Source: Streptomyces sp. NBC_01288 (GTDB lineage: Bacteria > Actinomycetota > Actinomycetes > Streptomycetales > Streptomycetaceae). From it: DNA of 64,000 nucleotides. The notes under the pieces were generated by a model, which ran no database searches, was not told where the DNA came from, and worked only from the letters and a program-made list of their open reading frames with translations. Positions within the stretch are counted from its first letter, which is position 1. Every line of letters begins with the position of its first letter. A program made the translations under genes and the position numbers. Positions 37,096 to 46,248 of the stretch are shown here, in pieces. The stretch covers positions 8,307,001-8,371,000 of the forward strand of contig NZ_CP108427.1 in NCBI RefSeq assembly GCF_035982055.1. The letters run 5' to 3'.

Positions 37096-37842
37096 CTACG
37101 CGTCGAGGGTGACCGAGAAGGAGAACCGGTCGCCTCGGTAATGGATGACAGCCACGTCCAGGACCCTGCCCTGTGTGTCGTAGGTGATGCCCGTGTAGTG
37201 CAGGATCGGGCTGAGGAGCGGGACCTGGAGGAGGCGGGCGGTCTCCGGGTCGGCGAGGCGGGCCTCGACCGTGTCCGTGATGCGGCTGATGTCCGCGCCG
37301 ACGACGTCCCGCAGGACCTTGGTCATCGGCCGGCGGATGAGGTCGTCCAGGTCGAGGCGGTCGGCCAGTTCGGGGCGGATGTGGTTGCGGGCGTGGTTCG
37401 TCGGCTCGCCGGTCTTCTCGTCGCTGCGGAGGCGGTGGTACGTCGCCACCTCGGTCAAGTCCGGGAAGTGGTCGGTGAGTTCGGGCGGCACCGGTGCCTT
37501 GCCGTGGTCCAGGAGTTCCGTCGTCATGCCGGACTGCTGGGCGACGATCGCGTCCACCGAGCCCAACAGCTTTACCGGGGTGGCCCGCTGGACGTCCGGC
37601 TCGATGAACGTGCCCCGGCGGCGGTGCCGGGTGATCAGGCCCTCGTCCTCCAGCTCCTTCAGCGCCTGCCGCATGGTGAGCACGCTGACGCCGTAGTGCC
37701 CCGCGAGTTGCTCCTCCGTGGGCAGCCGCAGCGGGTCCCGGGGCGAGCGGCCGAGTATCGAGGCGCGCAGGGACTGCGACACCTGGTACCAGAGCGGCAG
37801 CTTGCGGTTCAGGACGATCGAGTCCGGGGCGAAGGAGGTCAC
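37096..37842 (-). CDS. GntR/HutC family regulator with UTRA domain
   Basis: A 248-residue regulator. The winged helix covers about 15-80 (LPLWYQVSQSLRASIL, LPTEEQLAGHYGVSVLTMRQALKELEDEGLI), followed by a UTRA ligand domain. The GTG at 37842 is chosen as the start because the extended leader is Pro/Gly-rich and unlike the family. It lies 100 bp downstream of homogentisate dioxygenase on the same strand, so it may sense a tyrosine catabolite and control that gene. A dyad upstream of hmgA could be its target. Confidence 0.87.
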   Translation of the reverse strand: MTSFAPDSIVLNRKLPLWYQVSQSLRASILGRSPRDPLRLPTEEQLAGHYGVSVLTMRQALKELEDEGLITRHRRRGTFIEPDVQRATPVKLLGSVDAIVAQQSGMTTELLDHGKAPVPPELTDHFPDLTEVATYHRLRSDEKTGEPTNHARNHIRPELADRLDLDDLIRRPMTKVLRDVVGADISRITDTVEARLADPETARLLQVPLLSPILHYTGITYDTQGRVLDVAVIHYRGDRFSFSVTLDA

Positions 37843-37942
37843 GGGGCCATCCGTACCGGTAGGGAGGCATCGGTGCAAGGGACGTGAACCGGTGGGGAGT
37901 TGTCGGTGCGAGGTGTGCGGGGTGTCGGTCGGCGGCGAGGGG

Positions 37943-39259
37943 TCAGTGCGAGGGGCGGAAGTGGCGTTGCAGGCCCTGCCACACCTCGTCGTAGCCCTGC
38001 TGGAGGTGATCGGCGTGCGCCGCCTGGGCCGTCGCCGTCACCGGCCACCGGGTCTCGAACATGAACGCCAGCCCGTCGTCGATCTTCTGCGGTCGCAGTT
38101 CGGCGGCGCTCGCGCGGTCGAAGGTCTCACGGTCCGGGCCGTGCGCCGACATCATGTTGTGCAGCGAGCCGCCGCCCGGCACGAAGCCCTCGGCCTTGGC
38201 GTCGTAGGCACCCTCGATGAGCCCCATGTACTCGCTCATCACGTTCCGGTGGAAGTACGGCGGCCGGAACGTGTCCTCGCCCACCAGCCAGCGCGGCGCG
38301 AAGACCACGAAGTCCACACCGGCCAGACCCGGGGTGTCCGACGGGGACGTCAGGACGGTGAAGATCGACGGGTCGGGGTGGTCGTACGAGATGGAGCCGA
38401 GCACATTGAACCGGCGCAGGTCATAGGCGTACGGCACATGGTTGCCGTGCCAGGCGACGACGTCGAGGGGGGAGTGGTCGTAGGTCGCCGTCCAGAGGTT
38501 GCCGCAGAACTTGTTCACCACCTCGACCGGGCCCTCGACGTCCTCGTACGCGGCGACCGGGGCGCGGAAGTCCCGGGCGTTGGCGAGGCCGTTGGCGCCG
38601 ATCGGGCCGAGGTCGGGGAGGTGGAAGGGCGCCCCATAGTTCTCGCACACATATCCGCGGGCTGAAGCATCCAGCAGCTCCACACGGAAGCGCACCCCAC
38701 GAGGGATCAGCGCCACATGTCCCGGCTCCACATGGAGGAGCCCGAACTCCGTGCGCAGCAGCAGCCCGCCGTGCTCCGGGACGATCAGCAGCTCGCCGTC
38801 CGCGTCGCTGAAGACACGGTCCATGGAGGCGTCGGCGTGGTAGAGGTGCACGGCCATGCCGGTGCGCTGGGTCGCGTCGCCGTTGCCGCCCAGGGTCCAC
38901 AGGCCGGCCAGGAAGTCGGTGCCGGGCGTGGGGTCGGGCAAGGGATTCCAGCGCAGGCGGTTCGGGTCGGGCACCGTCTCCGTGAAGGGCGCCGTACGGA
39001 TCGAGCCGTTGTCGGCGCGGGTGAACGCGGGATGCGCGGCCGAGGGGCGGACGCGGTACAGCCACGAGCGCCGGTTGTGCGCCCTCGGCTCGGTGAACGC
39101 CGTACCGCTGAGCTGCTCGGCGTAGAGGCCGAGCGGTGCGCGCTGCGGGGCGTTGCGGCCCTCGGGGAGGGCGCCCGGCACCGCCTCCGAGCTGTGTTCG
39201 TTGCCGAAACCGGTGAGGTAGGCCAGTCCCTCGGCGGTCTTGCGTGCGTCCCCGCTCAT
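37943..39259 (-). CDS. hmgA: Homogentisate 1,2-dioxygenase
   Basis: A 438-residue Fe(II) enzyme that opens the ring of homogentisate to maleylacetoacetate in tyrosine/phenylalanine breakdown. The sequence is full length and highly typical: GFGNEHSSEAVPGALP at the N-terminus, FRPPYFHRNVMSEYMGLI with an iron His and Glu, and GGSLHNMMSAHGPD with further His. There is no maleylacetoacetate isomerase or fumarylacetoacetase gene nearby, so later steps are encoded elsewhere. It is followed by a GntR regulator gene. Confidence 0.96.
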   Translation of the reverse strand: MSGDARKTAEGLAYLTGFGNEHSSEAVPGALPEGRNAPQRAPLGLYAEQLSGTAFTEPRAHNRRSWLYRVRPSAAHPAFTRADNGSIRTAPFTETVPDPNRLRWNPLPDPTPGTDFLAGLWTLGGNGDATQRTGMAVHLYHADASMDRVFSDADGELLIVPEHGGLLLRTEFGLLHVEPGHVALIPRGVRFRVELLDASARGYVCENYGAPFHLPDLGPIGANGLANARDFRAPVAAYEDVEGPVEVVNKFCGNLWTATYDHSPLDVVAWHGNHVPYAYDLRRFNVLGSISYDHPDPSIFTVLTSPSDTPGLAGVDFVVFAPRWLVGEDTFRPPYFHRNVMSEYMGLIEGAYDAKAEGFVPGGGSLHNMMSAHGPDRETFDRASAAELRPQKIDDGLAFMFETRWPVTATAQAAHADHLQQGYDEVWQGLQRHFRPSH

Positions 39260-39278
39260 GCCTGCTCCCTGCCGTCTG

Positions 39279-39302
39279 ATTCCTATGCATCACCGTAGGA
39301 TT
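39279..39302. promoter_or_regulatory. Dyad upstream of hmgA, possible GntR site
   Basis: ATTCCTA (39279-39285) and TAGGATT (39296-39302) form an inverted repeat with one mismatch, 20-43 bp before the hmgA start. It is suitable for a dimeric repressor such as the neighbouring GntR protein. Confidence 0.4.
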
Positions 39303-39441
39303 GCGGATTCGCGGGCGCAAGGGGACGGGGAGGGGGCGGCCGGAAAGAAGAGGGGCGCGGCCGGAAAATCCGACTCACGGAGACGAAGAACCAGCCTCCA
39401 GGGGGATCCGGCTGTCGGACCGGTGTTCTAGTCTCCCCCGC

Positions 39442-40011
39442 ATGTCGTGGTCGCGCGCTGTTCTCACCGCGCTCGCGGTCTGTGCCCTGCTGCTGGCCGG
39501 ATCGGCGGGCTGTTACTCCGGTGATGCCCATGCGCGTAAGGGCGAGCGGGTGTCGCCGTCACCGGTGGGCAAGGTGCTCGACGAGACGGACGGGCAGGGC
39601 CGGCACTACCGCGAAGTGGACAAGAAGGGCGCGCCGGAGGTCGGTATCGAGGTGGAGCCCGATGCCGCGGACGACAGCTGGGACGTCACGCTGACCGTGC
39701 ACGACTTCCGCTTCTCGCCCGCCGGCGCGAAGCCGGTCGCGGTCGCGGGCCGGGGCACCGTCCGCCTCCTCGTCGACGGCCGCACCGTCGCGCGGCTCCG
39801 CCTCCCCGAGTACCACCTCGCGGCCGACCTCGTCCCGCACGGCACCCACCACGTCACCGCGCGCCTCTACGCCGACGACGGCACGGTGTGGGCCGTGCAC
39901 GGCAAACCGGTGCAGAGTACGGCGGACATCACGGAGTCGGCACCCCAGGCCACGCCAGACGGCAGCAAGGCCACCGGCTCCGGCTCCACACCGGCGCAGG
40001 GGTCGAAATGA
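39442..40011 (+). CDS. Probable lipoprotein, unknown function
   Basis: A 189-residue exported protein. The N-terminus MSWSRAVLTALAVCALLLAGSAGC is a signal peptide with a lipobox-like SAGC, so Cys24 may be lipidated. The body contains a beta-rich stretch (DDSWDVTLTVHDFRFSPAG, GRGTVRLLVDGRTVARLRLPEYH, GTHHVTARLYADDG) that looks like a small cupredoxin-like or Ig-like sandwich. The tail is Ser/Thr/Gly-rich. Conserved His residues could bind metal. No family is named with confidence. The following TetR gene starts 64 bp downstream. Confidence 0.7.
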   Translation: MSWSRAVLTALAVCALLLAGSAGCYSGDAHARKGERVSPSPVGKVLDETDGQGRHYREVDKKGAPEVGIEVEPDAADDSWDVTLTVHDFRFSPAGAKPVAVAGRGTVRLLVDGRTVARLRLPEYHLAADLVPHGTHHVTARLYADDGTVWAVHGKPVQSTADITESAPQATPDGSKATGSGSTPAQGSK

Positions 40012-40075
40012 GTGCTACGGACACCCAATTCCGTACTCGGGTACGCGCTTCACCTGGCCGCGGCGGAAAGGCATC

Positions 40076-40693
40076 ATGAAGCCCGTGCCCCACACGACAT
40101 CGCTCCGGCGTGCGCCCGTGCAGCGGCGGAGCGCCGAACGGCTGACCAGGATTCTCGACGCCTGCGCCGACCTGCTCGACGAGGTCGGCTACGACGCGCT
40201 GAGCACCCGGGCGGTGGCCCTGCGCGCCGGCGTTCCCATCGGCTCGGTCTACCGCTTCTTCGGGAACAAGCGTGCGATGGCCGACGCGCTGGCCCAGCGC
40301 AACCTGGAGCGGTACACGGAGCGGGTCACCGAGCGCCTCAAGGAGTCGGGCGCGGAGGGCTGGCGGACGGCCGTGGACGCGGTCCTGGACGAGTACCTCG
40401 CGATGAAGCGCACCGCGCCCGGCTTCTCCCTCGTCGACTTCGGCAACCAGATCCCCATCGGCTCGGGCCACGCGGAACCCAACATCCGCGTCGCCGACCG
40501 CCTCACCGACCTCCTCTCCGGCTACCTCGCCCGCGAGCCCGACGAGGATCTCCGCCGCACCTTCCTCATCGCCGTGGAAACCGCCGACGCCCTCGTCCAC
40601 CTGGCGTTCCGGGTCGCGCCGGAGGGCGACGAGAAGGTCATCGGGGAGACGAGAGAGATGCTGCGGGCGTATCTGGCACGGGTGTTGGACTGA
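40076..40693 (+). CDS. TetR family regulator, probable controller of the oxidoreductase downstream
   Basis: A 205-residue TetR protein with HTH residues about 17-65 (RSAERLTRILDACADLLDEVGYDALSTRAVALRAGVPIGSVYRFFGNKRAMADAL) and a C-terminal helical ligand domain. It is followed on the same strand, after 320 bp, by a molybdopterin oxidoreductase gene whose upstream region carries a perfect 16-bp dyad. That dyad is a likely target. The start at ATG 40076 is natural for the family. Confidence 0.86.
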   Translation: MKPVPHTTSLRRAPVQRRSAERLTRILDACADLLDEVGYDALSTRAVALRAGVPIGSVYRFFGNKRAMADALAQRNLERYTERVTERLKESGAEGWRTAVDAVLDEYLAMKRTAPGFSLVDFGNQIPIGSGHAEPNIRVADRLTDLLSGYLAREPDEDLRRTFLIAVETADALVHLAFRVAPEGDEKVIGETREMLRAYLARVLD

Positions 40694-40844
40694 CCTGCGG
40701 TCCGGGGGCGGCGTGGCGCTCTGCGGGTACCGGGCGGGTCTCGGGCAGCGCGCCTGCCCCGCGCGGCCGGTGTGGGCTTGACCTTCGGTCCGGGTGCCGC
40801 CTGGCTCGTCGCAGCTACCGGACGGGCCTCCGGCCGCGCGCCCG
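40691..40844. repeat. Diverged 66-bp tandem duplication, 88-bp spacing
   Basis: The sequence from 40691 (TGACCTGCGGTCCGGG...) recurs from 40779 (TGACCTTCGGTCCGGG...) without gaps for about 66 bp at roughly 80% identity. It occupies most of the 320-bp space between TetR and the oxidoreductase gene. The first copy begins at the TetR stop codon. No gene is seen in the rest of this gap. Confidence 0.6.
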
Positions 40845-40959
40845 AAGGCTCGCCCGCCTCGCGGCCGCCCCCGGGCCAAGCACCCATCCGCCCCTCCAAC
40901 AGACCCCGCCCCACCCCCGCAGGTTTCCGACCCAACCCCCTGTACCCCTCGCCACCCCC

Positions 40960-40975
40960 CATACCGCTCGGTATG
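40960..40975. promoter_or_regulatory. TetR-type operator before the oxidoreductase
   Basis: CATACCG-CT-CGGTATG is a perfect 16-bp palindrome centred about 46 bp before the oxidoreductase start. The upstream TetR protein is the natural candidate to bind it. Confidence 0.65.
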
Positions 40976-41013
40976 CTCGCCGCCAAGAGGCAACGAAGCC
41001 CCCTGGAGGCCCC

Positions 41014-43254
41014 GTGTCCCGCACCGCCCCGCGTATCTGCCCCCTGTGCGAAGCCACCTGTGGGCTGACCCTCACCATCGAGGGCACCCGGGTGACCGGT
41101 GCCCGAGGGGATCGCGACGACGTGTTCAGCCGGGGGTTCATCTGCCCCAAGGGCGCCTCCTTCGGGGCCGTCGACAATGACCCCGACCGGCTGCGCGGCC
41201 CCCTCGTGCGCCGGGACGGGGAATTGCGCGAGGCCACCTGGGAGGAGGCGTTCGACGCGGTCGCGGCGGGTCTGCGCCCGGTCGTCGAGCGGTACGGCCC
41301 GAACTCCGTCGGCGTCGTCCTCGGCAACCCCAACGTTCACACGATGGCCGGTGCCCTCTACCCGACGGTCCTGCTCGGCGCCCTCGGCACCCGCAGCGTC
41401 TTCACCGCGTCCACGGTCGACCAGATGCCCAAACACGTCTCCTGCGGTCTGCTCTACGGCGACGCCAACGCGATCCCGGTACCGGACCTCGACCACACCG
41501 ACCACCTGCTCCTCATCGGCGCCAACCCCCTTGAGTCCAACGGGAGTCTGTGCACCGCCCCCGACTTCCCCGGCAAGCTCAAGGCACTCAAGGCCCGCGG
41601 CGGCACCCTCACCGTGATCGACCCGCGCCGCACCCGCACCGCCAAACTCGCCGACCGCCACATCGCGGTCCGCCCCGGCACCGACGCCCTGCTGCTCGCG
41701 GCGATGACCTACGTCCTCTTCGACGAACACCTTGTGGAGATGGGGGAGTTGGCTGTGCACGTGGAGGGGGTTGAGGAACTCCGTTCCGCCGTAAAGGACT
41801 TCACCCCCGAGGCTGTCGCCGGTGCCTGTGACGTGGGCGCCGACGAGATCCGCGCCCTCGCCCGCGAACTCGCCGCCGCCCCAACCGCCGCCGTCTACGG
41901 CCGTATCGGCAGCTGCACCGTCCCGCACGGCACCCTCGCCAGCTGGCTCGTCGACGTCCTCAACATCCTCACCGGCAACCTCGACCGGCCCGGCGGTGCC
42001 CTCTTCCCGCAGGCCGCCACCGACCGGACACCCCGGCCCGCCGGACCAGGCCGAGGGTTCGCGCTCGGGCGCTGGCGTTCGCGGGTGAGTCAATACCCGG
42101 AGGCGAAGGGCGAGTTGCCGCTGTCCGCGCTCGCCGAGGAGATCGACACCGCGACCGCCGAGGGCGAACCGATCCGCGCCCTCATCGCCGTCGCCGCCAA
42201 CCCCGTGCTCTCCGCACCGGACGGCACCCGCCTCGACAAGGCCCTCGACTCGCTGGACTTCATGGTGAGCGTCGACCCGTACCTCAACGAGACCGCGCGC
42301 CACGCCGACGTGGTGCTGCCGCCGCCCCCGCCCTCCCAAAGCCCGCACCACGACTTCGCGTTCAACACCCTCGCCGTCCGCAACCAGGTCCGCTACACCC
42401 GCCCCGCGATCCCGCTGGAGCCCGGCCGGATGGCCGAGACGGAGATCCTGGCCCGGTTGATCCTCGCCGCGAGCGGCATGCACGGCACCGACCCCGCCGC
42501 CGTGGACGCGATGGTCATCGACCAGACCCTCGGCAAGGCCGTCAAGGACCCCGACTCGCCCGTCCACGGCCGCGATCCGCGTGAGGTCGCCGATCAACTC
42601 ACCGGCGACACCGGTCCCGAGCGACGGCTGGACATGATGCTGCGCCTGGGTCCGTACGGCGACGGTTTCGGCGTACGACCCGACGGGCTCACCCTCCAGC
42701 AACTCCTCGCCCACCCGCACGGCATCGACCTCGGCCCGCTCGCCTCCCGCCTGCCGCAGCCGCTCAAGACCCGCAGCGGCAAGGTCGAACTGCTCCCGCA
42801 ACCGATCGTCGACGACCTGCCCCGGCTCCGGCAAGCGATGAGCGACCGTGCCGACGGGCTCGTCCTCGTCGGCCGCCGCCATCTGCGGTCCAACAACAGC
42901 TGGATGCACAACGTGCCCGCCCTCACCGGCGGCACCAACCGCTGCACCCTGCACATCCACCCCGACGACGCGGAGCGGCTGGGTGTCGTCGATGGAGCGT
43001 CGGTCCGGGTGAAGGGCGCCGGGGGAGAGGTGACCGCCCCCGCGGAGATCACGGACGCCCTGCGCCGGGGCGTCGTGAGCCTTCCGCACGGCTGGGGGCA
43101 CGACCGTCCCGGCACCCGGCTCAGCCACGCCGCCACCGATCCGGGCGTCAACGTGAACCAGCTGCTCGACGGCAGTCAGCTCGACCCGCTGTCGGGCAAC
43201 GCGGTGCTCAATGGAGTGCCCGTGGAGGTCGCCGCGCTGACCGCACCTCTGTGA
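41014..43254 (+). CDS. Molybdopterin oxidoreductase (formate dehydrogenase/nitrate reductase family)
   Basis: A 746-residue bis-MGD enzyme. A [4Fe-4S] motif is formed by Cys9, Cys12, Cys16 and Cys44 (CPLCEATC, FICPKG). The MGD-binding and catalytic domains follow, and the C-terminal molydop-binding domain (VLVGRRHLRSNNSWMHNV...) is complete. There is no Tat signal, so it is cytosolic. The Mo ligand is not assigned. No electron-transfer or chaperone genes adjoin it. The GTG at 41014 has GGAGG upstream. Substrate unknown; formate or an N/S-oxide is possible. Confidence 0.86.
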   Translation: MSRTAPRICPLCEATCGLTLTIEGTRVTGARGDRDDVFSRGFICPKGASFGAVDNDPDRLRGPLVRRDGELREATWEEAFDAVAAGLRPVVERYGPNSVGVVLGNPNVHTMAGALYPTVLLGALGTRSVFTASTVDQMPKHVSCGLLYGDANAIPVPDLDHTDHLLLIGANPLESNGSLCTAPDFPGKLKALKARGGTLTVIDPRRTRTAKLADRHIAVRPGTDALLLAAMTYVLFDEHLVEMGELAVHVEGVEELRSAVKDFTPEAVAGACDVGADEIRALARELAAAPTAAVYGRIGSCTVPHGTLASWLVDVLNILTGNLDRPGGALFPQAATDRTPRPAGPGRGFALGRWRSRVSQYPEAKGELPLSALAEEIDTATAEGEPIRALIAVAANPVLSAPDGTRLDKALDSLDFMVSVDPYLNETARHADVVLPPPPPSQSPHHDFAFNTLAVRNQVRYTRPAIPLEPGRMAETEILARLILAASGMHGTDPAAVDAMVIDQTLGKAVKDPDSPVHGRDPREVADQLTGDTGPERRLDMMLRLGPYGDGFGVRPDGLTLQQLLAHPHGIDLGPLASRLPQPLKTRSGKVELLPQPIVDDLPRLRQAMSDRADGLVLVGRRHLRSNNSWMHNVPALTGGTNRCTLHIHPDDAERLGVVDGASVRVKGAGGEVTAPAEITDALRRGVVSLPHGWGHDRPGTRLSHAATDPGVNVNQLLDGSQLDPLSGNAVLNGVPVEVAALTAPL

Positions 43255-43280
43255 CCTGGAGTTTTGCGCTTATTGCTCGC

Positions 43281-43367
43281 GCGTCAACATCTTGTTAACG
43301 CGGCTTTGCGCGACCTAACGTCGTCGGACCGCCGTCCCTGGTGGGAGTTCAAAGGCGAACGTTAGGT
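43281..43367. promoter_or_regulatory. Inverted repeats before the CitMHS gene
   Basis: GCGTCAAC-ATCTT-GTTAACGC (43281-43301, one mismatch in 8) is a probable operator. ACCTAACGT (43313-43321) pairs perfectly with ACGTTAGGT (43359-43367) across 37 bp; its right arm ends 9 bp before the start codon and could loop out the leader. Confidence 0.5.
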
Positions 43368-43376
43368 GTTCCACTC

Positions 43377-44780
43377 ATGCTGACCATCCTCGGGTTCACC
43401 ATGATCGCGACCTTCCTGGTCCTGATCATGCTGAAGAAGATGTCGCCGATCGCGGCGCTCGTGCTGATACCGGCGCTGTTCTGCGTCTTCGTCGGAAAGG
43501 GCGGCAAGCTCGGCGACTACGTCATCGACGGCGTCACCAGCCTCGCGCCCACCGCGGCGATGCTCATGTTCGCGATCGTCTACTTCGGCGTGATGATCGA
43601 CGTGGGTCTCTTCGACCCGATCGTGCGAGGGATCCTCAAGTTCTGCAAGGCGGATCCGCTGCGCATCGTCGTCGGTACGGCGGTCCTCGCCGCGATCGTC
43701 TCCCTGGACGGCGACGGCTCGACCACCTTCATGATCACGGTCTCGGCGATGTACCCCTTGTACAAACGCCTGAAGATGAGCCTCGTCGTGATGACCGGCG
43801 TCGCCGCGATGGCCAACGGCGTGATGAACACGCTCCCTTGGGGCGGCCCCACCGCCCGCGCCGCGACCGCCCTCAAGGTCAGCGCCAGCGACATCTTCGT
43901 CCCGATGATCCCGGCGCTCGCCGTGGGCATGCTGGCGGTCCTCGTCCTCTCCTACGTCCTCGGCCGCCGCGAGCGCAAGCGCCTCGGCGTGCTCACGCTG
44001 GACGACGTGCTCGTGGAGGAGCCGGAGACCGAGACGGTGCTCGTGGCGGCGGGCGGCGACGACAACAAGCGCGCCCGCAGCGGTGGTTCGGGCTCCGGCG
44101 CCGACGCGGACGCCGAACTCCCCGACGAGGACGACGGTTTCCAGGGCCTCGACCCCAACAGGGCCACCCTGCGCCCCAAGCTGTACTGGTTCAACGCGCT
44201 GCTCACGGTCACCCTGCTCACCGCCATGATCATGGAGTGGCTGCCGATCCCGGTCCTCTTCCTGCTCGGCGCCGCCCTCGCCCTGACCGTCAACTTCCCC
44301 CACATGCCCGACCAGAAGGCCCGCCTCGGCGCCCACGCGGAGAACGTCCTCAACGTCTCCGGCATGGTCTTCGCCGCCGCCGTCTTCACCGGTGTGCTCC
44401 AAGGCACGGGAATGGTCGACCACATGGCGACCTGGCTGGTCGGCAACATCCCCGACGGCATGGGCCCGCACATGGCCTTCGTCACCGGCGTGCTCAGCAT
44501 CCCGCTCACGTACTTCATGTCGAACGACGGCTTCTACTTCGGCATCGTCCCGGTGCTCGCCGAGGCCGGCAACGCCCACGGCGTCTCGACCCTGGAGATC
44601 GCCCGCGCCTCGCTCGTCGGCCAACCGCTGCACATGTCCAGCCCGTTGGTGCCGGCCGTGTACGTCCTGGTCGGCATGGCCAAGGTCGAGTTCGGCGACC
44701 ACACCAGGTTCGTCGTCAAGTGGGCGGCCCTGACATCGCTCGTCGTCCTCGGGGCAGGAATCCTCTTCGGCATCATCTGA
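43377..44780 (+). CDS. CitMHS family citrate/metal-citrate transporter
   Basis: A 467-residue inner membrane carrier with about 12 helices, member of the CitMHS family that imports citrate complexed to Mg, Ca or Fe with protons. Family features: GDGSTTFMITVSAMYPLYKRL near 118 and NTLPWGGPTARAATAL near 156. A central charged loop (about 215-265) and a C-terminal repeat with MSNDGFYFGIVPVLAE follow. The ATG at 43377 is used; the upstream ATG at 43341 adds 12 non-family residues. An MFS gene follows 53 bp later. Confidence 0.9.
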   Translation: MLTILGFTMIATFLVLIMLKKMSPIAALVLIPALFCVFVGKGGKLGDYVIDGVTSLAPTAAMLMFAIVYFGVMIDVGLFDPIVRGILKFCKADPLRIVVGTAVLAAIVSLDGDGSTTFMITVSAMYPLYKRLKMSLVVMTGVAAMANGVMNTLPWGGPTARAATALKVSASDIFVPMIPALAVGMLAVLVLSYVLGRRERKRLGVLTLDDVLVEEPETETVLVAAGGDDNKRARSGGSGSGADADAELPDEDDGFQGLDPNRATLRPKLYWFNALLTVTLLTAMIMEWLPIPVLFLLGAALALTVNFPHMPDQKARLGAHAENVLNVSGMVFAAAVFTGVLQGTGMVDHMATWLVGNIPDGMGPHMAFVTGVLSIPLTYFMSNDGFYFGIVPVLAEAGNAHGVSTLEIARASLVGQPLHMSSPLVPAVYVLVGMAKVEFGDHTRFVVKWAALTSLVVLGAGILFGII

Positions 44781-44833
44781 CCCGGCAGCATCCGCCCCGG
44801 CATCATCCGCCCCACGGGACAAGGGACTTCGCC

Positions 44834-46057
44834 ATGGCGCCCGGCAGGAACCGCGGCTGGCTGCTCCGCCTCGTCATCGCCTTCAGCTTCACGCAGGGGG
44901 CGGTGTCGATGGCCCGCCCCGCCGTCTCCTACCGGGCCCTCGCGCTCGGCGCCGACGAGCGGGCGATCGGCGTCATCGCCGGCGTGTACGCGCTGCTCCC
45001 GCTGTTCGCCGCCGTACCGCTGGGCCGCCGCACCGACCACGGCCGCTGCGCACCCCTGCTGCCCGTCGGCGTGGTCCTGATCTCCGGCGGCTGCGCACTG
45101 AGCGGACTGGCCAACTCCCTCTGGGCGATGGCGATGTGGAGCGGCGTGATGGGCCTGGGCCATCTCTGCTTCGTGATCGGCGCCCAGTCGCTCGTCGCCC
45201 GCCAGTCCGCCCCGCACGAACAGGACCGCAACTTCGGCCACTTCACGATCGGCGCCTCCCTCGGCCAGCTCATCGGCCCCATCGCCGCGGGCGCCCTGAT
45301 CGGCGGCTCCGACATGGCCGGCACCAGCGCACTCGCCCTGCTCGTCGCGGGCGCGGGCGCCGCCGTGTCGTTCACGTCCCTGTGGCGCATCGAGGACCGT
45401 ACGACGGTCAAGTCCCGTACGGAGCAGGGCGACCGCGTGCCCATGCGCAGCATCCTGGGCGCCCGGGGCGTACCCGCGGGCATCTTCATCAGCCTCTCCG
45501 TACTCTCCGCGACGGACATCCTCACCGCCTACCTCCCGGTGGTCGGCGAGCACCGGGGCATCGCGCCCTCCGTGATCGGCGTCCTGCTGAGCATCCGTGC
45601 GGCGGCCACCATCGCGTGCCGCCTGGTCCTGACCCCACTGCTGCAACTCCTCGGCAGGGCAGCCCTGTTGACGGCGACCTGCCTCCTGGCGGGCGTCCTG
45701 TGCGCGGGCATCGCCCTGCCGGTCCCGGTCTGGGTCATCGGCCTGATGCTGGCGGTCCTGGGTTTCTGCCTGGGAGTCGGCCAGCCCCTCTCCATGACGA
45801 CGGTCGTCCAGGCCGCCCCCGACGACGCCCGCTCCACCGCCCTCGCCCTACGACTCACCGGCAACCGCCTCGGCCAGGTCGCCGCGCCCGCCGGCGCCGG
45901 TCTCGTCGCCGGAGTCGCGGGCGTGGCCGCGCCGTTCGTGATGCTCGGCGCGCTGCTGGTGCTGTCGGCGGGGGTCGCGCTGCGCTCACCGGCACGAACG
46001 CCCCGCGAAGGGGCCGTAGCCGGCGAAACCTCGAAGGCGCGCAACCGGGTTCGGTGA
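44834..46057 (+). CDS. MFS transporter
   Basis: A 407-residue, 12-helix major facilitator. The motif A-like loop is VPLGRRTDHGRCAPLL near residue 65. FVIGAQSLVARQSAPHEQDRNFGHFTIGASLGQLIGP in the fifth to sixth helix region is typical of small-solute or drug MFS carriers of the actinobacterial type. It follows the CitMHS gene on the same strand and may be co-transcribed, perhaps for a related organic acid. No substrate can be assigned. Confidence 0.86.
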   Translation: MAPGRNRGWLLRLVIAFSFTQGAVSMARPAVSYRALALGADERAIGVIAGVYALLPLFAAVPLGRRTDHGRCAPLLPVGVVLISGGCALSGLANSLWAMAMWSGVMGLGHLCFVIGAQSLVARQSAPHEQDRNFGHFTIGASLGQLIGPIAAGALIGGSDMAGTSALALLVAGAGAAVSFTSLWRIEDRTTVKSRTEQGDRVPMRSILGARGVPAGIFISLSVLSATDILTAYLPVVGEHRGIAPSVIGVLLSIRAAATIACRLVLTPLLQLLGRAALLTATCLLAGVLCAGIALPVPVWVIGLMLAVLGFCLGVGQPLSMTTVVQAAPDDARSTALALRLTGNRLGQVAAPAGAGLVAGVAGVAAPFVMLGALLVLSAGVALRSPARTPREGAVAGETSKARNRVR

Positions 46058-46175
46058 AGCGGTACTTGGCCTGAATGCGATCGTCCGTTTTCTCACCACC
46101 CGGACCGACACGCCCGATCCCGTCCGGTCTCTTCCCCCCGGTGCGCACATTCCGTTAGCTTCCGTGACTCACAAG

Positions 46176-46196
46176 CCTCGTACGACCCGTACGAGG
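46176..46196. promoter_or_regulatory. 21-bp palindrome before the ABC ATPase
   Basis: CCTCGTACG (46176-46184), three bases, then its perfect complement (46188-46196), ending 52 bp before the ATG. It may be an operator or a small terminator for the upstream MFS gene, whose stop is about 120 bp before. Confidence 0.55.
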
Positions 46197-46248
46197 TGTC
46201 CGGATCGCGGAGCACCGTCGCCCAAGTGAGCCCCCGGGGGCACTCGTC

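Noticed and set aside
40522..43128. Minus-strand open frame of 868 codons across the molybdopterin oxidoreductase
   Set aside because: It is a mirror-frame shadow of the enzyme gene: no start signal, no domains, Gly/Val/Ala-rich composition.
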